Source: Gonatopus flavifemur
Taxonomy: Eukaryota > Arthropoda > Insecta > Hymenoptera > Dryinidae
NCBI GenBank assembly: GCA_018340375.1
Contig: JAFFJZ010000016.1
Span: 1,557,372-1,621,371, forward strand
Direction: 5' to 3'
Length of the DNA: 64,000 nt
In this document: one piece after another, positions 44,684 to 55,498 of the stretch
How positions within the stretch are numbered: position 1 is the first letter of the stretch
Layout: the number at the start of each line of letters is the position of its first letter
The notes under the pieces: model-generated
Told to the model about the DNA's origin: nothing
The model's database searches: none
The model's input: the letters and a program-made list of their open reading frames with translations, nothing else
Translations under genes and position numbers: made by a program

Positions 44684-45194
44684 TATACACAGTTGAAATA
44701 AGCTCGTCAAATTTAACATATTTTTCATGTCCAAAACGGTCCACATTCAATAAAAATGTTGAATTGACATATCCCATGTGAATAACTTTCTCAATACACT
44801 CCAGATGTCTTTTGTAAATACAAACCAGTGACTCTTAAGGATGTTAAACCACACGATTCCAAATGATAATCCTACATAAATGAGAAACAATGACTTACTT
44901 CAAGTTCATATCATGAGATCATAACAAATTTTGAAATGTAATTTGAACACATTAGGTACATCTAATTTACTTTGGTGTGTTGGTAACCGTATGTCAAATT
45001 AACAGAGTTCTCGTGGAGCATGCAAGTAACACATCAAGTGTGTTTAATATAAAAATTACTTCAAATTGACACTTTTTCTCTCGACCGCATTCATTTGTTA
45101 GGTTAGAATTACACACGTGAATGTGTTGTTTTCAGCATCAATCCGTTTACATATATTTTTTTACATTTACACAAATTATTTTCAACTGTGTATA
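44684..45194. mobile_element. MITE with TATACACAGTTGAAA ends
   Basis: TATACACAGTTGAAATAA at the left and TTATTTTCAACTGTGTATA at the right bound about 510 bp with AACACA/TGTGTT words on both strands. It abuts the 4.1-kb element. Confidence 0.65.
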
Positions 45195-46739
45195 AAAAGC
45201 GGCAAAAAGTGTTATCATTGTAACGATCTGAAGTAAAGGTAGAAGAAACAGCTGTAGTGGTGATACTGCATGGTTATGAGAAGAATACTTGTTTTGCGAG
45301 TAGCGTTCTGACAATGATATCCCCTTAAGTGATAATACTGATTTTCATTATTATGTGTTATCCTTTTGATTGTCAATCTTTCTCATTATCTATCGTTATT
45401 GATTATTGTTATTTTCATTGTCTTAAGATATATCGGCGTTTTTGACCATTGTGATGTTAAAACAAAGGTAAAAATCATCCTATTTCGAACTTCGACGGAT
45501 TGAAACAGCATATGAATATCTGCTGGGCGATGTCTAAATTTTACTCAGTGAATCAGTGCTGCATCAATACCGAACCAGTATGATCCACTTGACATGGGAA
45601 ATGATTCCGCTACCTCTTTCATCCTGCTAGTGCAGTTTTGGCACACTACAAGCACTCTCTGAATATGAAAAAGTGAGAATTCTACTCGAATGGAAAGATG
45701 GATTGCTTCTTGACTGACTGAAGAGTGAAATTTAACTTTTCAAGCAGTCAAACGGGAACTTCCCCAGTAAAAATTGACCATGGGCGTTAGGCTGCCGCAA
45801 GGCTCAGCAAGATAGGCCGAGCCTAGGTTACCAGGCATGGCGCAACTCTGGAATGATAACATCTTTAAGCCTCAGCCTCTAATAGTTTCTACAATTGAGG
45901 TCCAACATTAGGGAAAGGCTTATAATAGCATATGCCACCAATGGCAAACTATAAAAAAATTTCTTTGCCAAGGATGAGTCAAGCTGTCGCAATCTTGCGC
46001 CAATGTTGTGCCCACCTAATGCCAATGGTCATCCCAGGTTTTATTGTAGTTGAAAATTTTTTTAAATCAAACACTCATTGTATAATTTTCATATGAAATA
46101 CATGTCGGAGAATTTCGAGAAGTTTGACATAGAATTTTCCTGATCAGTTTAAACTAATGAATACCGCAAATCCGATGATCCTGATATTGTAGTAGGCGCG
46201 TCCGGAAACAGAATGAAGAATCCTTTCTATTATGGAAGCTTCCAAGGGGACTCTAATATTCATTGAATGCTTAGTTCGCTACTTACAAGAACCAAGCAGC
46301 GCTCCGGTGAGAGTAATTGCAATTTGCCACTTGAAAGGAGAGTTTTTCTCTGAGTCAAGCTATCGCTTCAGTTCAGTCAAGCTCGACCCAGGTTGGGCAG
46401 AATTATTGCCCATGCTGTGCCAAGCTATTTTCTAAGCTAAGATCAGCTACCTATACTTGATGTTGCATGATAATCTATTGCCATCGAGGGTTGCCAAGTG
46501 CTTGAGACAGTAATGCACCATGCACTACACACCCTCGGATGAAAGAAATTTTTTTCCTTCGGGCGATGTTGGTTGAAGGATCGACCAGACGTGGCGCAGC
46601 CTATGATCAATGATGGATCAACGAAGTTGATTTATTCACCGCCCATATTGGTACAATATTTAGACCATTGTCAGCCATCCTTGCCTCTGCATAGATTGCC
46701 CAGGCTTGGCTACCAGTCTTGCGCCCAGCTATATTCTAT
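45195..46739. other. Unclassified DNA; GCCAAGC/GCTTGGC words
   Basis: From about 45765 to 46730 the words GCCGAGCC, TTGGC, GCCAAG and AGGCTTGGC recur on both strands at irregular intervals, suggesting another word-type repeat. No gene is seen. A frame at 46232-46435 has no recognisable domain. Confidence 0.4.
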
Positions 46740-46914
46740 CGTCAAAAAAGCCATCTTGACCTCTGAATGACCTTCAAAATGATCTCTGAGGGATTTTTCA
46801 AGGTCAGCACCATACTTCTCCCCTGTAACCCTAAACTTTTTATTCGTAACATTGTTTTCCATCTCTACTAGTTTCGGAGATATTTGACTATATCACTTGA
46901 AATGATCCACCCTG
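46740..46914 (-). repeat. Solo terminus of the 4.1-kb element family
   Basis: ACCTTCAAAATGATCTCTGA, AAGGTCAGCACCATACTT, ATATTTGACTATATCACTT and CCACCCTG match the right arm at 44516-44668. The inner part of the arm is missing, and the tip runs directly into the MITE at 46914. This proves the family is repeated. Confidence 0.85.
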
Positions 46915-47288
46915 CACGGAGAAAAAAGAATTCGCTGTGGTGGCGAAATCTACTTTTGCTGGGTTCCTTTTGCCAGAGCAGCAAATTTTTTGCTGTGACA
47001 GCAAAGTATTTGCTGCTCTAACAATCTTGTTAGCTGTGACAGCGAATTTTTTGGCTGTCGCAGCAAAAAATGTTTGCTATCCCAGCAAAATTTGTTTGCT
47101 ATTCTGTATATAATACTGAAAATTCGCTGGCGAAGCAAACATTTTTTGCTGCCACAGCTAAAAAATTGCTGTTGTAGCTAACACGATTGCTGTTATAGCA
47201 AATTTTTAGCTAGGTCAGCAAAAAATTTTGCTATTCTATATATAATACCTCGATTTGCTGCGTCAGCAAATTTTTTCTCTCCGTGTGT
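46914..47288. mobile_element. MITE, TTTGCTG words (copy 2)
   Basis: Ends GCACGGAGAAAAAAG and TTTTTTCTCTCCGTGTGTA; the interior is in the opposite orientation to the copy at 32114, with the same order of GCTG/CAGC words and the TATTCT..TATAATA phrase. Between this and the next copy (47289-47349) is a small palindrome, ACACATACCCCTTTT against AAAGGGGTATGTATGTGT. Confidence 0.85.
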
Positions 47289-47349
47289 ATAACCACCACA
47301 CATACCCCTTTTTACATTCACTTGTACACAGAAAGGGGTATGTATGTGT

Positions 47350-47904
47350 TACACGGAGAAAAAGGAATTCGCTGTGGCAGCGAAATCCACTTTTGCTGGG
47401 TTCCTTTTGCCAGAGCAGCAAATTTTTTGCTGTGATAGCAAACTATTCGCTGTTCCAGCAATCTTGTTGGCTGCGACAGCGAATTTTTAGCTGTGGAAGC
47501 AAAAAATGTTTGCTATCCCAGCAAAATTTGTTTGCTATTCTGTATATAGTAATGAAAATTTGCAGGCGGAGCAAACATTTTTTGCTGCCACAGCTAAAAA
47601 ATTGCTGTCGTAGTTAACACGATTGCTGTTATAGCAAATTTTCAGCTAGGTCAGCAAAAAATTTTGCTATTCTATATATAATACCTCGATTTGCTGACGC
47701 AGCAAAATTTGTTTGCTATTCTGTATATAATACTGAAGATTTGCTGGCGGAGCAAACATTTTTTGCTGCCACAGCTAAAAAATTGCTGTCGTAGCTAACA
47801 CGATTGCTGTTATAGCAAATTTTGAGCTAGGTCAGCAAAAAATTTTGCTATTCCATATATAATACCTCGATTTGCTGCGTCAGCAAATCTTTTCTCTCCA
47901 TGTA
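47350..47904. mobile_element. MITE, TTTGCTG words, with internal duplication (copy 3)
   Basis: Starts TACACGGAGAAAAAGGAATT and ends TTTTCTCTCCATGTA. Near 47700 the right half (CAGCAAAATTTGTTTGCTAT to TTGCTGCG) occurs a second time, making this copy about 180 bp longer than the others, as after unequal exchange or nested insertion. Confidence 0.82.
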
Positions 47905-47939
47905 GTGTTTATATAATTGGTCTCTGCAATCTCGGCTGG

Positions 47940-48126
47940 CGAACACGGCACCTCACTGTCTCTCTAAATTCCTTGGAGTGAAAAATTCACTCTTGAAGAG
48001 TGAAAATACTGCAAGTCCAGGAAGAGTGACTTTTCACTCCATGAGAGTGAAGGTTCAACTCGGTTTGAAGAGTGGAATTTCACCTTTTTATAAGAGTGAA
48101 ATCTTCACTTCAGGAGAGTGGACGAT
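47940..48126. repeat. GAGTGAA/TTCACTC word repeat
   Basis: GAGTGAA or TTCACTC occurs about a dozen times in ~190 bp on both strands. It resembles the word-filled MITEs, but no TACACGGAGA ends were identified. Confidence 0.55.
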
Positions 48127-49557
48127 ATTTCTGACATTGAAATGCGAAAAATATCCGATATAAACGAAACAAAAATTTGCAAATTGAAACATCGGGTAAC
48201 TCTGTGAATGTTATATCACATATTCATCGCATATACTGTAACAATGTCGGATATCTATCATTTTGTTTCATTATCGAATGAACTCGATGAAAATGCAAAA
48301 TTATTGATAATTTTGTGTTGACAAATGATTCGACAAAACATAACCCTAGTTTAAGCATCCTGCTTATATGGGCCGAACTGGGACAAAAATGCATTACCGT
48401 TGTGGGAATTCACACTCAAGTTCCGAGTGTTTCTATGGAAGTGAATTTTGATTCAGTATTGGCGTAGTTTTGTTTCTCTATACTGCTCCAATACTTATCC
48501 AAAACTGGCCATCCCCGCAAGTCGATACTATCTGAAATCCGTTGAATAATTTGACAACAGTTGAAAATCAGCAACGACCCTGAACGGGTGCCATTCTTGG
48601 ATCATTTCTCAGTACTGGTGATTTTTACATGGGATATATCGGATATACAAAGTCAATCACATAACTCAATCGCAAGAGATAAACTGACATATCATCGTAC
48701 CCTGATTTGACGAAAAAAATCGATAATTATTAGGATGAATCATTGTTAGCGAAAAACAACATTCGATGTTCATTAACGCCAGAACGTATTGAAAATTCGA
48801 ATCACGTGTAAAGTATCGTAAAGTGACACACAAATTATAATATGACATAATATTCACATGCTAATTGAAGATGCCCGTACAGCACGCGGACATTTCTCCG
48901 TCGCCTCCACGTCGCCTCTCCGTTCTTTCCACCTTGTATCCACGTCTCCCTTTCTTCCACCTCGCCTCCACGGAGATGCGACGTGGACATCGGTGGATGT
49001 GCTGTGTGGGTGATTGTAGTAACAGATAGTAAATGGGAGATGAGGTATCTTGAACATTCCCATTATGAATTGATTCTAATACGTACATTACGATGATATA
49101 ATAAACTTTTATTCTTCAATTTTTCCTATTTCTATCTTATCTTTGTTGAGGAATATACTCTTAACGTTATTTGAAAAGATTTGAAATGGAATCTTATAAA
49201 CAATAGTATGACAACAGAACCATACAAATGAGGTCATTGTATCGAACAACGACTTGTTTTTCATTGTTGAAGTCCTCTGAGATCTCCCAAGTATGTCAAG
49301 CCATTCGAATTAATCTATTACACAAGTATACATATTTCCACGCAGATGCGATTCACATTATCACTGTCACTGTGGAAATTGTTTTTGCGTTATCATAATC
49401 TCAATAAATCACCACTTCTTTTTTTTTTTTTTTTTTTTTTCATAGAACAAAAAGGAACGGAATGTAAATAAAATTGTCTATTTTATGGATTAGTATTATT
49501 CACACTCGATTGTACTAATACAACGCTTCTAATAATTCATTTTTATTACCGATCCAG
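48127..49557. other. Upstream flank of the MK2 exon; no gene seen
   Basis: Mostly AT-rich. At 48890-49010 there is a CGCCTCCAC/GTGGA-rich patch, and at 49418-49440 a poly(T) run of over 20 bases. An upstream exon of MK2 might lie here or further left, but none is evident. Confidence 0.4.
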
Positions 49558-49942
49558 GGGACGGGTAATAAAGGCGATTGTACCTTGTAGGAAGAACAAG
49601 AGAACTGTACGAAAGGAAAACGAAGAGAGAACGGTGAAACGAAAAAGGGAACATTTACAAAGGGAGCAGGAGAGGAAGGAAGAAGAGGGAGGAAAGGTCA
49701 CTCAGGTGCCTGAAGAAGACAGAACGGGGGAGATAAAGGAAGAGGAGGAGAGAAGAGTACAACAGGTCAAAAGAAAAGCTACGATGGAGCATCCTTTATC
49801 TAGGTGTAATGAAGAACGTCTTCCAAAAACAACCCCTATTATGGACGATTATGAGATCAGCGACCACGTGCTTGGTCTCGGCATCAATGGCAAGGTTTTT
49901 CAATGTTATGATAGAAAAACTCGGCAGAAATACGCTCTCAAG
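49558..49942 (+). CDS. MAPKAPK2: MAP kinase-activated protein kinase 2, first coding exon
   Basis: MK2 is the cytoplasmic/nuclear Ser/Thr kinase activated by p38 that phosphorylates small heat-shock and RNA-binding proteins. The exon encodes a Glu/Lys/Arg-rich region, then LPKTTPIMDDYEISDHVLG and LGINGKVFQCYDRKTRQKYA, ending LK. This carries the kinase glycine loop (GLGINGKV) and a VAIK-type ALK whose Lys is the ATP-anchoring residue. PKTTP plus DDY and LGLGINGKV match insect MK2. It ends exactly at a donor, AAG|GTAAGTT (GT 49943-49944), phase 0. A possible acceptor CAG precedes 49558, and the frame is open back to it. The first in-frame ATG is at 49784, the likeliest start; an earlier start would need a further exon. 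Later exons are not seen in the remaining 14 kb. Identity is firm, 5' extent is not. Confidence 0.85.
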
Positions 49943-50169
49943 GTAAGTTGTTCAATCATTTTTTCGGGTTGCACTTTTTTTATTGTTGGTATTGGGATGT
50001 ATACGGCAGTGTCTGATTTGTTCCATATACTACCCTACCAACAATGATTTCTGGCGTTCAAATGGGCCGCTGATGGTCCGGCAATGCCGTTGAAGAGCCG
50101 TCACTGGCCCTTTAAAATACCAGCAGTCGTGTTTGCCGGATAAGATTGTACCTAATCTTCATGACATTA
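49943..50169 (+). other. Start of MK2 intron
   Basis: After GTAAGTTG the sequence loses coding character. The next kinase subdomain (RE.ELH...) is not visible downstream in the window, so the intron probably contains the following mariner and other repeats. Confidence 0.5.
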
Positions 50170-50229
50170 TTAGGTGTATAACTTTGCTTCCGCTGTTTTT
50201 TTCCGAAAATCGAAGCTTTATTGTAAAAA

Positions 50230-51395
50230 ACTGGTTATACATTTGTGTTTGAAAGTATTGTCCATCGCTGGCCACTACTTTCTCCCATCTTTCGGGCAGC
50301 ATACGAATCCCGCGTTGAAAAAACTGGTCATCTTTTGAAGCGATCCACGAATCGATTCAATTTTTTACTTCTTCATAAGACCGGAAGTGCTGGTCAGCTA
50401 GGCCGTGTGCCATTGATCGAAACAAGTGATAATCCGAGGCAGCAACGTCTGGAAAATACGACGGGTGGGGCAGGACTCCCCATTTCAAAGTTTCCAAGTA
50501 TGTCTTGACCACTTTCGCAACATGGGATCGAGCATTGTCATGCTGTAAAATCACTTTATCATGCCTCTCGTTGTATTGCGGCCGTTTGTCTTCCAATCAG
50601 TGTTTCCACATGATCCCTCTTTCTAAGAGAATTGACCAATCACGACCTTGCATTAACTAGATAGCCCAACCAAATGAAGAGAGAAATCCCTTTGTGGAAA
50701 CACTGCTTTCAATGCCCGGCTCAAACGCATTAATTGCGTTCGATAACGATCGCCTGTGATCCAGTCGGTTTTAACAACTCATAATACACTACGCCGAGCT
50801 GGTCCCACCAAATACCAAGCATAACCTTGGAACCGTGAATATTCGGCTTGGCCGTCGACGTGGAAGCATGGCCGGGGTATCCCCATGATTTTCTGCGCTT
50901 GGGATTATCGTAATGAACCCATTTTTCGTCCCCAGTCACAATGCGATGCAGAAATCCCTTCCGTCTTTGCCTTGCAAGCAGCTGTTCACAAACACACAAA
51001 CGCCGTTCAACATCTCTCGGCTTCAACTCGTACGGCACCCAATTTCCTTGTTTCTGAATCATTCCCATGACTTTCAGGCGTTTTGAAATGGCTGGTTGCG
51101 TCACTCCCAATGATCCTGTCAATTCTTGTTGCGTTGGACACGAGTCTTGATCGAGTAATCCCTCCAATTCTGCATCTTCGAAAACCTTCTCTCTTCCACC
51201 GCCATGCTGGTCTTCGACGTTAAAATCACCGTTCTTGAAGCGTTGAAACCACTCTCGGTACGTTCTTTCACTAATAGCGGCCTCACCATAGGTATTTGAG
51301 AGCATTCGATGAGCCTCAGCCGCAGATTTCTTCATATTAAAGCAGAAAATTAAAACCTCCCGCAAATGACCAGAATCTGGCTCGTAAGCGGACAT
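50230..51395 (-). pseudogene. mariner transposase pseudogene (DD34D)
   Basis: ATG at 51395 opens a 221-codon frame with the family N-terminus (HLREVLIFCFNMKKSAAEAH), two HTH motifs, WVPYEL and the first catalytic Asp in VTGDEKWVHYD. A one-base shift near 50765 diverts the frame to a stop at 50730. The family continuation (TGDRYRTQLMRLSRA) is readable in the next frame, then a MITE (50598-50705) interrupts. The remainder (50357-50596) holds the second Asp (LQHDNARSH) and third Asp (VAASDYHLF), then a Trp-to-stop change after YEEVKN; further family sequence (SWIASKDD, ERWEKVVASDGQYF) follows. The copy is dead. Confidence 0.93.
50598..50705. mobile_element. 108-bp hAT-like MITE inside the mariner
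   Basis: CAGTGTTTCCACA at the left and TGTGGAAACACTG at the right, with flanks CTTCCAAT and CTTTCAAT (7 of 8 match) as target duplication. Removing it restores continuity of the mariner sequence. Confidence 0.88.
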
Positions 51396-51762
51396 GTTTA
51401 ATCGAGAATAACTTTATGATGCAGACACAAATCGACTAATATTTCGATGGCGTTATGTTTACAAATACCTAAGCTTATTGTATGACATCTATGATCTATT
51501 TATTTCAACTACCACTTACCGCTACAGCCATCTATTGCAAAACGGCGGAAGCAAAGTTATACACCTAATAAAAGAATTTGAATTTGGAATATTATTTCAA
51601 TTTGTTTTTGAATAGCATTTTTCAAAGTGGCAAATAGAGTACCACAAGGCATCCGGTTGAGGATGGCAGGAAGTGGATCCAAAAGGTGTTCGATTGAAGC
51701 ACATTTACGGTTTCCTGTATATTGCAATTCATACGCGCGTAGGTCCTCGTTGAAACAAACAA

Positions 51763-53611
51763 CGCCCCATGTGGAAATGTACACACGGGCTGCTACTGGC
51801 GCGGTACTGTTGCCAGAGTTGCCAGTACTGGCAAATCCAACCTTGCCCTTATGGGGCCAGTGGTTTGGACGTTACTGGCAAGGAGTCGAAATGATAACAT
51901 CATTTTACATGAGGGCCAGTAAAACATTTACCACCACGTCGGTAGCGATATTTGGTGTGTGCCTACTATGGTGGAACTCTGGCATTGCAACAGAATCAGT
52001 TGTTCGGCCAGTACTGGATGAGAAGTGGTAGAGGGTCAAAATAATACATCCTACGTAGGAATTCAGACCCGACCCAGTACTGGCACAGCGCTGGTGATCA
52101 GAGATCCCCGGAGTTATATTTCAAGTAAAAAAAAAAATACATTGAATTTGAACTCTCAAAACTTTGTGAATCTATTTTTCTCATCACCGTTATCTGAGAA
52201 AGACGCTTTGGAAGTGCAAGTGAGAAACAGAGTCTCTATCACATCAGCTAATCTCCGAGTTGACAACGGACCACTTAAATTCCCATTTATTGCACCAATT
52301 CCTTTGAAGTCAAGCAATTTACCATAGACTCCGTAGTGAAACAAGATTCTACCAATACTGGTTCATTGTTCTCTATCGAACGTATGGAATGATCATACCA
52401 ACTCTGTCTTGATACTGGCGCGACTCCGGCTCACTACAAAAATCAAGTTGCCAAGATCGTGATTTTAATGTCAATCGACTACCGATTCCGTAGTCAACCA
52501 GAGTCCCACCAATACTGGTACCATGTCGTCTATCGAACATATTGAATCATAATACCAACTCTGGCTCAATACTAGCGCGGTACCGTTTCTCGAAATCCTG
52601 GGTATTGTCCAGACAGTATTCATTCGATACTGACCCTATACCGTCTGTCCACGCGAGCCAATACCGGCTGAAATTTTGCGAATGTTCGGCGACAGTTGAA
52701 GAACGGTAATTATTCTGACCAGGCACAGTTGTTTTTGCCGAACTTTGGCAAATACAACCTCGCCAGTACCACGCCATTTGTCATAATGAATTGATTTTAA
52801 CGACAATACAACATCGATTTCGTAGTCAGCCAGTGCCATATTGATACTGGCATATAGTCGGCTATCAAATCTATGAAATAGTAATCCGCACTCTGGCTCA
52901 GTACTGGCGCCGCTTTGGTTTACCATAACGGCCGGATTTCCGTAGACATAATTTTAACGTAGTTCGAATACCGATTTTGTAGTTAGCCATTGCCCCACCG
53001 ATCCTGGCACTCGATCGCCTATTGGATATATTGAATGGTCATCCCAACTCTGGCTCAGTACTGGTGAAGCTTCGGCTCACCCTAATAGCCTGATCCCCAT
53101 CGCTACGATTTTAACGACAATACAACATCGATTTCGTAGTCAGCCAGTGCCATATTGATACTGGCATATAGTCGGCTATCAAATATATGAAATGGTAATC
53201 CCAACTCTGGCTCAGTACTGACGCCGCTTTGGTTTACCATAACGGCCGGATTTCCGTAGACATAATTTTAACGTAGTTCGACTACCGATTTTGTAGTTAG
53301 CCATTGCCCTACCGATCCTGGCACTCGATCGCCTATTGGATATATTGAATGGTTATCCCAACTCTGGCACAGTACTGGCGTGGCTCCGTTACACTACGAT
53401 CCGTGTATTTTCTGGCCAGTATTGATTCATTACTGGCCCAACACTGTCTGTCCACGCCAACCAACACCGTCTCAACTCCGTCAAACATGTACAGCCAGTT
53501 GAAAAACAGTAATGGGCCTGAACAGGAACGTTTGTTTTTGCCGAAGTCTGGCAAATACAACCTTTCCAGTACTGGGCGATTTGTCAACTCCGGCAATTTC
53601 CACATGGGGCG
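51763..53611. mobile_element. TACTGGC word element with 16-bp terminal repeats
   Basis: CGCCCCATGTGGAAAT at 51763 is exactly inverted at 53596-53611. Between them CAGTACTGG, TACTGGC and GCCAGTA recur on both strands, and a ~156-bp unit (TTTTAACGACAATACAACAT..., then CTCTGGCTCAGTACTGG) repeats, with a 312-bp two-unit repeat at 52794-53107 and 53108-53400. Frames through it on both strands have no recognisable domain. No transposase and no clear target duplication are seen. Confidence 0.75.
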
Positions 53612-55460
53612 CATGACATGATATACGAAACAAATCATTCCATTCCCGTCATAAAATATATTCAATATAATCTCAAACGATGGAAGATAGATGTCTGAGT
53701 TCGTATCAATTATAAGGCACATATTATTTTTATAAAGAATTCCATTGAAATTTATCCATGGCACACATACCCAAGAACTTGTAAATTCAGCAGGAAGCGA
53801 ATTATCTTCATTATGAACTCAAGAAATACTCTCAGATTTTGAGAAATATTCTCCAATTTTCTATTGAAGATTCTTATTATATTATTTCCGAATTGCATTT
53901 TTCTCCGTCTGCAAAAAATCCTGACACTTGTCATCATAATAGGTAAATTTGAATGAACACATTTAAAAGAAGTATGCAATTTCTGAAAATAGATACTTTA
54001 CACCTTATCTATTTTGTACAATATCAAACCAGAATTTCAAATTTCGAAAACAAAGAAATGTAAAAACCTAATTCTTTCTGGGAATTTATATTCGATAACA
54101 TTGGAAATCTGTATCTTCCTATGAATTGAATTGAAAGAAAGTGATATAAAAGAAACAATTCCACCAGACAATGTCAGCGATGAGAAATTTAAATAAAGAT
54201 CCCACCTATGTAACCAGAGGGATCCGCCCCCTGACTGCTTCGCTTCGCTCAGCAGTCCGACTCCGTTCAAAATTCACTTCGCTCATTTTGAATGGATCAT
54301 AGCCCACATGTGCTCGCTTCGCTCGCAATTCAAATAACCGGGGATATATGGTCGGTTTTTCCCTCAATTAAGAAACTTTGTAAATGTAATGTTCAGAAAG
54401 CCTGGAACTCATTGCCTACCATCCTTTATACCATTCCCAAATGATTCAGAAATATTTACCTAGAGAACCGTACAATTTCAACTGTCCTGGTAGGAATGAA
54501 GCCTGGAAGCGCGACGAAAGCGTAAGCTAAAAGTAATTCAAGCGTAATAAGCGTAACGAAGGGTTATTTGAGCGTAATTTAGAAATGAATCCGAATATTT
54601 TCAGGCTTCATTTGTCTCAATAGCTATATATCTCCTTCGATACGGTCAGAGCGTACGATAGCGGGTGCAATAGGCACTCCGTGCTGGTATACTACGTATA
54701 CCGATGAGTGCCTAAAAAGAAGAATAATCGTCTGGTGGAAAATATATAGAAATGATTAGGTATAAGATTCTCGCTTCTGAAGGTCGATATGATATCGACG
54801 CGATGCAATGATGGTTCGATTCGTCAAATTGTATTCCTTTTCTCTTTGTATTCTATTATCAGGTCGGCGAACGTTGATTCTGTATCGCATTAGCGCCACA
54901 CAGATACAGATTTACACCTTTTTGCAAGAGCATCGATCCGTGATGAAATCGTGTATCGTACGAATGTGTTGCGTCGATATTCCATTTACAGCTATATACA
55001 GATAAGAGTATAGAATGTGATCATCGACTAACGATGTCCAAGCGAGAACAGACCTCGGAGTCATCTTTTATTTATACCCTACCCAGTGATTTCCCATTTG
55101 ACGATCTCAAGTTGTTGTATACGATTATTCATCGTCATGAGTTGAAGGATAACCCTCATTTCTGTTCCTCTTTTCAGATCTTGTACTTCCTATTAAGAAA
55201 TAGAAGATCGATATTGTTATTATAGATATTTGAAGGAAAAGTAAGGAATACATTTCTTTGCTTGAAGAAAAAGACTTACACCTCTTCAATGAGGGTCAAA
55301 TAAAAATGAGATAAAATTCATAATTCAAGTGAAAAGGAAATAGTTGAATTCTACAGATTCAGTATATTGTATACATAAATTTACCAAATTCAATTGCTTT
55401 GAAGGTGGTCATTTTTTACCCCACTGTACCACGGTTATTTAAGCACAAATTCAATTTTCA
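53612..55460. other. No gene supported; CTTCGCTCGC patch
   Basis: At 54225-54350 a GC-richer patch repeats CTTCGCTTCGCTC and CTCGCTTCGCTCGC, similar in style to 31050-31250. A 63-codon ATG-started frame at 55034-55225 has no recognisable domain. The rest is AT-rich. Confidence 0.4.
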
Positions 55461-55498
55461 TCCACAGAGAAAAAGATTTGCTAAAAGGTACCATACTT

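Larger units (their letters stand above)
50170..51568 (-). mobile_element. mariner element, complete ends, interrupted
   Basis: Terminal repeats TTAGGTGTATAACTTTGCTT at 50170 and the inverse ending at 51568, flanked by TA (50168-50169 and 51569-51570). The 1.4-kb length is usual for mariner. A 108-bp MITE sits inside the transposase gene, and the frame is broken elsewhere too. Confidence 0.95.

Noticed and set aside
55034..55225. 63-codon ATG-started frame as a small gene
   Set aside because: It is short, with no domain, no nearby promoter or paralogue. It cannot be told from chance.
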